The notes below the pieces were generated by a model. That model had not been told where the DNA came from, did no database searches, and saw only the letters and a list, made by a program, of their open reading frames with translations. DNA of 64,000 nucleotides from Hymenobacter sp. 15J16-1T3B (GTDB taxonomy: Bacteria > Bacteroidota > Bacteroidia > Cytophagales > Hymenobacteraceae). Position 1 is the first letter of the stretch, and each line of letters begins with the position of its first letter. Made by a program: the position numbers and the translations under genes. The DNA is taken from positions 124,001-188,000 of the forward strand of contig NZ_JAJFAV010000003.1 of assembly GCF_020711235.1 (NCBI RefSeq), in the 5' to 3' direction. Positions 26,301 through 32,318 of the stretch are shown piece by piece.

Positions 26301-26657
26301 CTCCCGCCGCGACTGCGTGATGCCGTAGCCAAGCACCACCACTTCGTCGAGGCCGGTGCTGGCGGCGGCCAGCGTCATGTTGATGCTGGAGGCGTTGCCC
26401 AGCGCGGCTTCTTGGGACGAATACCCAACGGACGAAAAGACCAAGGTGCCGCCCGTGCCCGGAACCGTAAGGGAATATCGGCCGTCCCCGTCGGTGGAAG
26501 TGCCGTTGGTGGTTCCCTTGACCAGCACGGTCACTCCCGGAAGCCCGGAGCCGTCGGCGCCCACGACGCGGCCGGTGACTGTCCGCGTTTGCGCGTGCAG
26601 GTCATGCCCCGTTATAGCGCAGGCCATAACTGACATGGTGAGTAAAGATTTTCTCAT
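23382..26657 (-). CDS. SusC/RagA-family TonB-linked outer-membrane transporter
   Basis: A 1091-residue TonB-dependent transporter. After the signal peptide (cleavage near H-A-Q-T) come a carboxypeptidase-like domain (about 25-105; V-T-G-R-V-V-G-A-D-G-S-G-L-P-G-V), a plug domain with A-L-Q-G-R-A-S-G-V-N-I-T and the SusC signature S-I-E-V-L-K-D-A-S-S-T-A-I-Y-G-S-R-A-A-N, and a 22-strand barrel ending in aromatic L-G-V-N-L-T-F. It imports oligomeric nutrients with the SusD-like lipoprotein downstream. The promoter must lie in the AT-rich upstream stretch, but no clean -7 box is visible. Confidence 0.95.
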   Translation of the reverse strand: MRKSLLTMSVMACAITGHDLHAQTRTVTGRVVGADGSGLPGVTVLVKGTTNGTSTDGDGRYSLTVPGTGGTLVFSSVGYSSQEAALGNASSINMTLAAASTGLDEVVVLGYGITQSRRELTGSIATVKGSEIATAPVQSFDQALQGRASGVNITTPNGVLNNPPVVRIRGVNSISLSSDPLYVIDGVPAYSGNNSALTSVPNNPLSNINPNDIESIEVLKDASSTAIYGSRAANGVILITTKKGKRGQSRISVDSWVGISKPVRLYDVLSAQPYMDLKNEAVRNLNANRAAIGQPATNVEGFRPSLDANGNQVDTRWYDYIYRTGFTSSNAVSFAGGSDKTTYYASVGYSDQKGMLVNNTFKRISSRLNVDHKVYKSFSVGARVGYSNSKNQSPNSGSVSGGAFGTGGLGRLPLVLPPNVAAYNNDGSYNIAGVAPFNSNGIGPGANLNPASTTGAPLLVGYYNPVVELDNNYFRSESNQIEGSVYANWEIINGLHARTTYGLNNVNFEDRAFYTAISGDGWSATPGAGGTAANYYRTNKRWNWQNTLSFDRTLADKHTVSATVGTEQQHTEVIRWGASRTGVADNFFETFEGNFTNVSTDGLFQGENFLLSYFGRVSYDFSKKYVVAFNARRDGYSAWGNKWGNFYGGALGYVLSEEGFWKNASFLQPVNFLKLSASYGEVGNALGVGDYSSLQLYSSGLNGPAATLYYSLAGNPNLTWETSKKTDVALAFGLFDDRLSGDVTYYRNDIDGLILPVPQAPSKGIPNNSIDANVGSMRNTGIEVNLRVNAIQTKNFTWTSNINFSTLKNEVLALATEGQRIGTATSTLETVNYTRVGGSVGEILAVQSLGVNPANGQRLIQTYQRDANGNIVRDGSGNPVIVVKQYNHQGTTGVGSTGWTIQDTNTNTTAPTQLVDGIYYGPVLPKWYGGFDNTFRFRGVDLGVFIQYSGGNYIYNGTKAGLHDQRFWNNDVDMLDHWTGENRTAKWPRPVYGDNVSNGSALIMSENVEKGDFARLRNVTLGYTFSSELTSKLKMQSARVYLQGQNVALLTKYSGIDPEISTNGNATTGAGVDRNSVGQARSYTLGVNLTF

Positions 26658-27074
26658 AGAAACGGTGGTTTATTGGTGAGATTTGCGGTTAATAAGATGA
26701 TTGATGGGCTTATTTGCAATTTTGGATTGAATTTTTAGAATAATGTACAACACGATTCATATTGCATTATATTTTTAATGTTTATTAAACTTTTTTAATA
26801 ACATAAACTCGGCAGTAGCATTATATTGCCTGGTTATCAGTTGGATTCGGGAGTAGCCAGGAATAAGCCCGCGGGGCACTCGTAAATCGGAGAAGTTTGG
26901 CCGCAACGCCATGGCTGATACCAATAGACTAGCGCACAATGTGCCAACCGTACACCGGCCAGCAGTAATACCCTCCCTGCAATGGGGCCGCGGGGAAACG
27001 TTATCGTTCGGAAACAGCCTGAAACGACCCGGCAAGGCATACTGACCAGCATGCTTTGCCGGGCCCGAAACAAA
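26658..27074. other. AT-rich intergenic region upstream of the susC-like gene
   Basis: About 410 bases with no supported gene. The part nearest susC (26660-26830) is conspicuously AT-rich in a GC-rich genome, with runs such as TTATATTTTTAATG and AACTTTTTTAATAA. It presumably holds the susC promoter and regulator sites. Short open frames here are not convincing. Confidence 0.5.
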
Positions 27075-27107
27075 AAAACGGCCGCCCCAGACTGGGGCGG
27101 CCGTTTT
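27075..27107. terminator. Strong bidirectional terminator
   Basis: Stem AAAACGGCCGCCCCAG / CTGGGGCGGCCGTTTT around one central base, with A-run on one side and T-run on the other. It ends the cytochrome genes on the minus strand. Confidence 0.8.
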
Positions 27108-27130
27108 GCACTGCCGGGCGTGGTTTTTCC

Positions 27131-28105
27131 CTAACGCGTAGCCACGGCGGTGGCGCCGTCTTCCGGCGTCGCATTCTTAACTACGGGAACGGTGCGCAGA
27201 TAGGCATAAATGGCCTTGGCTTCGGCGTCGTCCATGATGGTGAATTTGGGCATGGGTGCCCGCAGCGGCCCGTGCGGCGACTGGCCGTAACGCACCGCTT
27301 GCACGAACTGGCCTTCCGTCCAGTCGCCGAGGCCGGTTTCCGGGTCGGGCGTAAGGTTGCGCGTGACAATGGCCGAGCCGTCGGGCATCGTCATGGTGGC
27401 CCCGCCGGCCAGGTAGCCTTCGGACTTCTCGGGCTCGAGGTGGTTGTTGGTTTTGAAGTCTTTGCTGTGGCAGTCGTAGCACTTGTAGCGGCCTACCACC
27501 AGGTATCGCCCGAAAGCTACCGCGTCGGCGGGGTTGGGGGCCAGCACGGCGCCGGTGGGCATGGGCATGGGCTTCATCACTGTGTTGACCAGCGCCTTGG
27601 CCAGGAACGAAGGCTCCTGCTCGTGCGAGGGCGTCGGATTGGGCTGCACCTGCGCGTCGGTGGAGTGCAGGTAGGCAATGACGCTGGCCACGTCTTCGTC
27701 GGACATGTGCACGAAATTGGGCATGACCACCCGGAAGCGCCCGTCGCGCCCGATGCCGGTGCGCAACACCCCGATCAACTCTTCGTCGGTCCAGGCGCCG
27801 ATGCCGTGGGCTTTGTCCTGGGTGATGTTGGCCGAGTAGAGCTTGCCAAACTCCGGCGGCAGTTCCGTGAGCAGCTTGCCGGTCAGCGCGCCGGTTGCGC
27901 GGTTGAGGTGGCAGTCGGCGCACATGGCATTCACAATTTTCTGGCCCTGGGCAATGCGGGCCGGCGTGGCCACAATCTTCTGGGCCGCCACCTGCGGCTT
28001 GTCGTAGCTCGGAATGCCGCGGACCTGCACAAACGTGGCCGCGCAAGCACCGAGAAATGCCACGCCGGCAATGAACAGGCCGAGTATTCGGAGGATCTTT
28101 TTCAT
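27131..28105 (-). CDS. Dihaem cytochrome c (tandem copy B)
   Basis: A 324-residue exported cytochrome. The N-terminus (MKKILRILGLFIAGVAFLGAC) could be an uncleaved anchor or a lipoprotein signal with L-G-A-C. There are two haem c motifs, C-A-D-C-H (about 71) and C-Y-D-C-H (about 211), each in a cytochrome-c domain, with M-P-N-F and M-P-K-F as probable distal methionine regions. It likely carries electrons in the periplasm. Copy A (28229-29203) is closely similar along its whole length. The start at ATG 28105 is chosen over 28147 because the signal peptide begins there. Confidence 0.9.
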   Translation of the reverse strand: MKKILRILGLFIAGVAFLGACAATFVQVRGIPSYDKPQVAAQKIVATPARIAQGQKIVNAMCADCHLNRATGALTGKLLTELPPEFGKLYSANITQDKAHGIGAWTDEELIGVLRTGIGRDGRFRVVMPNFVHMSDEDVASVIAYLHSTDAQVQPNPTPSHEQEPSFLAKALVNTVMKPMPMPTGAVLAPNPADAVAFGRYLVVGRYKCYDCHSKDFKTNNHLEPEKSEGYLAGGATMTMPDGSAIVTRNLTPDPETGLGDWTEGQFVQAVRYGQSPHGPLRAPMPKFTIMDDAEAKAIYAYLRTVPVVKNATPEDGATAVATR

Positions 28106-28144
28106 AGCGTCAGAAAGGCTGTTGGGAGCAAGAGGGGAGTGGTA

Positions 28145-28152
28145 CAAAAGTA
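28145..28152 (-). promoter_or_regulatory. -7 box TACTTTTG
   Basis: Exact TAnnTTTG on the minus strand, 39 bases before ATG 28105. It implies that the second cytochrome copy has its own promoter. Confidence 0.55.
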
Positions 28153-28228
28153 GGTTGCTGTTGCACTCCGGTCACTCGCATGATGATGTGAGGCCCGCTG
28201 TCATTTGTGTGCCAGCGGGCCCCAGGCC

Positions 28229-29203
28229 TTAGCGCTGCGCCACGGCCGCCGCGCCGTCTTCGGCCGTGGCATTTTTGATGACCGGCACCGTGCGCAGGTA
28301 AGCGAAGATGGCGCGGGCTTCCTGGTCGGTCACCAGCGAGTATTTGGGCATGGGGTAGCGCAGCGGGCCGCTGGGCGAGCGGCCGTACTTCATGGCCTGC
28401 GCAAACTGTTCGGGCGTCCAGTCGCCGGTGCCGGTTTCGGGGTCGGCCGTGAGGTTGCGGCTCACGATGTCGTGGCCCTCCGCGTCTTGCAGCACCGAAC
28501 CCCCGCCCATGTAGCCGAACGACTTCTCGGGGTCTTTGCCGTCAGTTTTCAGGATGTCGCCGGAGTGGCAATCGTAGCACTTGTAGCGCGAGGTGACGAG
28601 GTAGCGGCCGAAAGCCACTTCGTCGGCGGGGCTGGGCTGCAGCACCGGCTTGGCGGGCAGGGGCGCGGGCTGAATGAGGGTATTGGCCAGCACGTTGCCG
28701 AAAAAGCTGGGTTCCTGCGCGTGGGAGGGCGTGGCGTCGGGCTGCAGGGCCGCGTCCGGGGAGCGGAGGAAGGCCACGATGCTCAGCACGTCCTCGTCGG
28801 AAAGCCGGTCGAACTGCGGCATCACCGAACGGATGCGGCCGTCGGGGCCGAGGCCGGTGCGCAGCAGGGCCACCACCTGCGCGTCGGTCCAGCGGCCGAT
28901 GCCGTGTGCCTGGTCCTGGGTGATGTTGGCGGAATAAAACTTGCCGAACTGTGCCGGAATGTCCTTCAGGTGCTGCCCGCTGAGGCGGCCGGTTTGCTTG
29001 TTGCGGTGGCACTCGGCGCACACGCTCATCACCAGGCGCCGGCCGTGCTCCACGCGCTCGGGCGTGTAGGCCACGGGGGCGAGCTTGAGCTGGGGCGGGT
29101 CGTAGCTCGGAATGCCGCGCACCTGCACAAACGTGGCGGCGCAGGCGCCCAGAAAGACCAAGCCGGCCACCAGCAGGCCGACGATTCGGAGGACTTTTTT
29201 CAT
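28229..29203 (-). CDS. Dihaem cytochrome c (tandem copy A)
   Basis: A 324-residue protein of exactly the same length as its neighbour. It has the same N-terminal segment (MKKVLRIVGLLVAGLVFLGAC), the stretch A-A-T-F-V-Q-V-R-G-I-P-S-Y-D, haem motifs C-A-E-C-H and C-Y-D-C-H, and a near-identical ending V-I-K-N-A-T-A-E-D-G-A-A-A-V-A. These shared blocks mark a recent-to-moderate tandem duplication. No oxidase or dehydrogenase gene is adjacent, so the redox partner is unknown. Confidence 0.9.
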   Translation of the reverse strand: MKKVLRIVGLLVAGLVFLGACAATFVQVRGIPSYDPPQLKLAPVAYTPERVEHGRRLVMSVCAECHRNKQTGRLSGQHLKDIPAQFGKFYSANITQDQAHGIGRWTDAQVVALLRTGLGPDGRIRSVMPQFDRLSDEDVLSIVAFLRSPDAALQPDATPSHAQEPSFFGNVLANTLIQPAPLPAKPVLQPSPADEVAFGRYLVTSRYKCYDCHSGDILKTDGKDPEKSFGYMGGGSVLQDAEGHDIVSRNLTADPETGTGDWTPEQFAQAMKYGRSPSGPLRYPMPKYSLVTDQEARAIFAYLRTVPVIKNATAEDGAAAVAQR

Positions 29204-29243
29204 AGCGGAAAAGGGTAGGTTGGAACCGGAGCGGAGTGTGGGG

Positions 29244-29251
29244 CAAAAGTA
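29244..29251 (-). promoter_or_regulatory. -7 box TACTTTTG
   Basis: Exact TAnnTTTG on the minus strand, 40 bases before ATG 29203. Its spacing is almost identical to the box in front of the sister copy, so the promoter was duplicated with the gene. Confidence 0.55.
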
Positions 29252-29374
29252 TCCGCGCGGTTAGCCCTTGTCAGCCGCATAAGTATGTGAGTGGCCGGTG
29301 CAAATGATGTGAGGCGGTGGGGGGTGAGTAGATAGCGGATGGGCAAGTGAGCGGACGAGTAGATGAAAAAAGCT

Positions 29375-29597
29375 GTCATCCTGAGCGAAGCGAACCGAAG
29401 GTCGGCGTAGCCAAGGACCTTGCTCGCACCTCGCACTAACTACAAAGCGCATCCACCAACACCCAATTGGCTGGGCATGATGGCTGCGCTTGGGCCGTCC
29501 TGACTGATTTGCGCCTGCTCGTTGGCCGTAGCGGCAGAGCAGGGTATGAGCGAGGTCCTTGGCTACGCCGACCTTCGGTTCGCTCTGCCAGGATGAC
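29375..29597. repeat. Intergenic inverted-repeat element A
   Basis: Left arm 29375-29426 and right arm 29548-29597 are inverted copies with a perfect core of about 30 bases (GCGAACCGAAGGTCGGCGTA and onward) and a few mismatches outside. The 120-base centre contains GGCTGCGCTTGGGCCGTC, also present in element B at 38121-38189. There is no ORF inside. The rest of the 29204-29769 gap holds the cytochrome promoter and the leader of the AAA+ gene. Confidence 0.8.
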
Positions 29598-29769
29598 GTT
29601 CTTCTTTACCCGCTTTCATCTGCTTATTCGTCCACCTGCCTGTTTACTCACCTACCAACCTACTCATCTACTGATCTGCTCATTTCTCCTGCTTTGTGCC
29701 GCCGAACCTCAGCTGCCCTTTCGCTGTTATCTTACCCGGGACCCTTCTCCCGCTCCCTATCTGCCCCTG

Positions 29770-31302
29770 ATGAACCACGAAACTATCCGCACCCTCGGCC
29801 AGCTCAAAGCCGCGGGCTACCGTTCGCGTACGGTCAAAGAAGAGCTGCGCGACAACCTGATTCAGAAACTTCAGCGCCGCGAAAACGCCTTTCCCGGCAT
29901 CCACGGCTACGACGAGACGGTGATTCCCGACCTGCAGCGGGCCATCCTCTCCATGCACCACATCAACCTGCTAGGCTTGCGCGGGCAGGCCAAAACGCGC
30001 ATTGCCCGCCAGCTCGTGGGCCTGCTCGACGAGTATATTCCCGTGGTGGCCGGCTCGGAGCTCAACGACGACCCGCTGCAGCCGCTCTCGCGCTACGCGG
30101 TAGACCTGGTGGCCGAGAAGGGTGACGACACGCCCATCGGCTGGCTGCACCGCGACGAGCGGTACACCGAGAAGCTGGCTACGCCCGACGTGTCAGTGGC
30201 CGACCTCATCGGCGACGCCGACCCCATCAAGGCCGCCACGCTCAAGCTGCCCTACTCCGATGAGCGCGTGATTCACTTCGGGCTGATTCCGCGGGCGCAC
30301 CGCGGCATCTTCGTCATCAACGAGCTGCCCGACTTGCAGGCCCGTATCCAGGTGGCGCTGTTCAACATCCTGCAGGAAGGCGACATTCAGATTCGCGGCT
30401 TCAAGGTGCGCCTGCCCTTGGACCTGCAGTTCGTCTTTACCGCCAACCCCGAGGACTACACCAACCGCGGCAGCATCGTCACGCCGCTCAAGGACCGCAT
30501 CGACGCGCAGATCATCACGCACTACCCCAAGAGCATCGACATCGGCAAGCGCATCACCCGGCAGGAAGCCCGCCTGACCGACTCGCAGCGCAACCTAGTG
30601 AGCGGCAACGAAGTCATCCACGACCTGGTGGAGCAAGTGGCCATCGAGGCCCGCGGCTCGGAGTACGTCGACGCCAAATCGGGCGTGTCGGCCCGTCTGA
30701 CCATTTCGGCCTACGAGCAAGTCATTGCCGCCGCCGAGCGCCGGGCGCTCATCAACGGCGAAACCAAAACCCGCGTGCGCGTGGCCGACTTCATGGCTGC
30801 CGTGCCCGCCATCACCGGCAAGGTGGAACTGGTGTACGAGGGCGAGCAGGAGGGCGCCGGCATCGTGGCCGAGAAGCTCATGGGCAAGGCCCTGCGCACG
30901 CAGTTCCTGCAGTACTTCCCCGACCCCGAAAAGGCCAAGAAGCAGAAGGACAAGCCCAACCCCTACAAGCCCATTCAAGACTGGTTTGGGGCCCATTCGG
31001 TCGACATCCTCAACGACGCTTCGGAAACGGACTACCGCACCGCCATCGAAGCCGTGCCCGGCCTGCGCGACCTGGTGAAGGCCAGCATTCCGGCCGACAT
31101 GTTCAACGAGGACCCGCTGTTCTGGCAGGAGTTTGCCCTGCACGGCATGGCCGAAATGAGCCTGCTCTCGCGCAACCGTCTCACGGCCGGCACGCAGTTC
31201 AAAGACCTGTTCTCGTCCATGTTCACCATGCCCAACTTCGGCTCGGACGACGACGATGACGACGAGGATTACCTCTCGTCGAAAAAGCGCAAGCGGCGCT
31301 AG
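29770..31302 (+). CDS. AAA+ ATPase, Mg-chelatase ChlI / MoxR type
   Basis: A 510-residue cytoplasmic ATPase. The AAA+ core spans about 40-300: Walker A-like G-L-R-G-Q-A-K-T (about 69-76), a Walker B position reading F-V-I-N-E-L (about 182-187, Asn where most relatives have Asp), and sensor-1 F-V-F-T-A-N-P-E-D-Y-T-N-R-G. The C-terminus is acidic then basic (eight Asp/Glu, then S-S-K-K-R-K-R-R). Such ATPases pair with VWA proteins; the likely partner is at 20038-21141. The start at ATG 29770 (MNHETIRTLG) is preferred over the long upstream frame, which crosses repeat A. Confidence 0.87.
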   Translation: MNHETIRTLGQLKAAGYRSRTVKEELRDNLIQKLQRRENAFPGIHGYDETVIPDLQRAILSMHHINLLGLRGQAKTRIARQLVGLLDEYIPVVAGSELNDDPLQPLSRYAVDLVAEKGDDTPIGWLHRDERYTEKLATPDVSVADLIGDADPIKAATLKLPYSDERVIHFGLIPRAHRGIFVINELPDLQARIQVALFNILQEGDIQIRGFKVRLPLDLQFVFTANPEDYTNRGSIVTPLKDRIDAQIITHYPKSIDIGKRITRQEARLTDSQRNLVSGNEVIHDLVEQVAIEARGSEYVDAKSGVSARLTISAYEQVIAAAERRALINGETKTRVRVADFMAAVPAITGKVELVYEGEQEGAGIVAEKLMGKALRTQFLQYFPDPEKAKKQKDKPNPYKPIQDWFGAHSVDILNDASETDYRTAIEAVPGLRDLVKASIPADMFNEDPLFWQEFALHGMAEMSLLSRNRLTAGTQFKDLFSSMFTMPNFGSDDDDDDEDYLSSKKRKRR

Positions 31303-31320
31303 GCCTACCGGCTGCCCACG

Positions 31321-31358
31321 CAACGGCCCCCCGCACCAACCGGTGCGGGGGGCCGTTG
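31321..31358. terminator. Perfect 17-bp hairpin terminator
   Basis: Stem CAACGGCCCCCCGCACC with exact complement and loop AACC, 18 bases after the AAA+ gene. Confidence 0.7.
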
Positions 31359-31544
31359 CGTTTGGTGCGGGTTGGTGCAAAGACCTGAAATGTTTAATTG
31401 AGAATGTGACGCCGTTGGCACAGTAACAAGAACGGTTTGGCTAAAAGCTCGACTGGGAACGGAAGTGTTCCTGCACCTTCAACTCACGCAACGGGCCTGA
31501 CGCCCGTCTTCCTGTCGCCACACCAATCCATTTTCTGCCTCGCC

Positions 31545-31751
31545 ATGAACGCAACCGTCCTCACCCGCCTCGTTTCGCTGGTTCTCTTCGTCGCCCTGCT
31601 GCTGCCCTCGCTCGACGCGGCGGCGAGCATCCCGGCTAATTTCGGCCGGCACGGCCGCGCCGGGGTGCACCGCCCGGTCTACGCCAGCTACAAGAAGCCC
31701 GTGTACAAAAAAGGCCGCACCAGCCTGCAGCTGGCTTTCTGGAAGCGCTAG
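31545..31751 (+). CDS. Small secreted basic peptide (paralogue 1)
   Basis: A 68-residue product. Residues 1-24 form a signal peptide (MNATVLTRLVSLVLFVALLL..., probable cleavage at D-A-A-A-S). The mature part is short and basic, with F-G-R-H-G-R-A-G-V-H-R-P-V-Y-A-S-Y-K-K and the ending A-F-W-K-R. It shares signal sequence, the F-G-R-x-G-x-x-G-x-H-R-P-V-Y core and the terminal K-R with the 59-residue product at 35625-35804. I do not recognise the family. It lies next to a response regulator and a PAS kinase. ATG 31545 is chosen because the signal peptide starts there. Confidence 0.7.
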   Translation: MNATVLTRLVSLVLFVALLLPSLDAAASIPANFGRHGRAGVHRPVYASYKKPVYKKGRTSLQLAFWKR

Positions 31752-31778
31752 GCTTTGCACTAAACCGTTGAATCACCG

Positions 31779-31822
31779 AAAATACCACGCCGCGGGCCAG
31801 GAAGCACGCGGCGTGGTATTTT
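31779..31822. terminator. Bidirectional terminator
   Basis: Stem AAAATACCACGCCGCG / CGCGGCGTGGTATTTT (16 bp, perfect), 12-base loop, between the small secreted peptide gene and the response regulator. It serves both converging units. Confidence 0.8.
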
Positions 31823-31845
31823 GGGTATGCGAGGCCTGCAACCCG

Positions 31846-32265
31846 CTAAATTCCTGGCAGCTGCTGCTGAAAATACCGGTCCAAGATGGCGTGTACCTTG
31901 GCCTCGGTCAGGGGTTTGTCGACAATGGTGGCCACGGGCAGCTGCTGCATTTGCTGCAGGTCGCGGGTGTGCAGGGAGGTGGTCAGCATCACGACCACGG
32001 TGCCCTGACGGCGGGGGAGGGGCAGTTGTTGCCACGCCCGCAAAAACTCGATGCCGTTCATCACCGGCATGTTCACGTCGAGCAGAATGAGGGCGGGCAG
32101 CGGGGCGTCGGTGTCGCCGGGTGGAGCGAGCAAGTGCAGGGCTTCGGCGCCGTTTTCGGCCACCAGCAGTTCCCCGGCCACGGCCATGCGCCGCAGCAGG
32201 AGTTGGTTGAGAAAATTCGTGGTCGAGTCGTCGTCAACCAGCAGGATACGGGCTAAGTGCGGCAT
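31846..32265 (-). CDS. Stand-alone response regulator (CheY-like receiver)
   Basis: A 139-residue single receiver domain with no output domain. Acidic pocket D-D-D (11-13), phosphorylation site in L-L-D-V-N-M-P (about residue 62), switch T-T in V-M-L-T-T-S, and the conserved lysine in V-D-K-P-L. It follows the PAS kinase gene after 53 bases on the same strand and is probably its cognate partner. Without a DNA-binding domain it must act through protein contacts or as a phosphate relay. Confidence 0.92.
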   Translation of the reverse strand: MPHLARILLVDDDSTTNFLNQLLLRRMAVAGELLVAENGAEALHLLAPPGDTDAPLPALILLDVNMPVMNGIEFLRAWQQLPLPRRQGTVVVMLTTSLHTRDLQQMQQLPVATIVDKPLTEAKVHAILDRYFQQQLPGI

Positions 32266-32318
32266 GCGGGTACTAGCGCGGGCGGAGCCGGGTGTGGCGC
32301 TGGCCCCGTATACGCAGC

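Noticed and set aside
26775-27073. Short minus-strand frames upstream of susC
   Set aside because: Two overlapping frames without start signals or recognisable features.
29467-29769. N-terminal extension of the AAA+ ATPase
   Set aside because: It would translate repeat A and lacks homology-like features; ATG 29770 gives a natural start.
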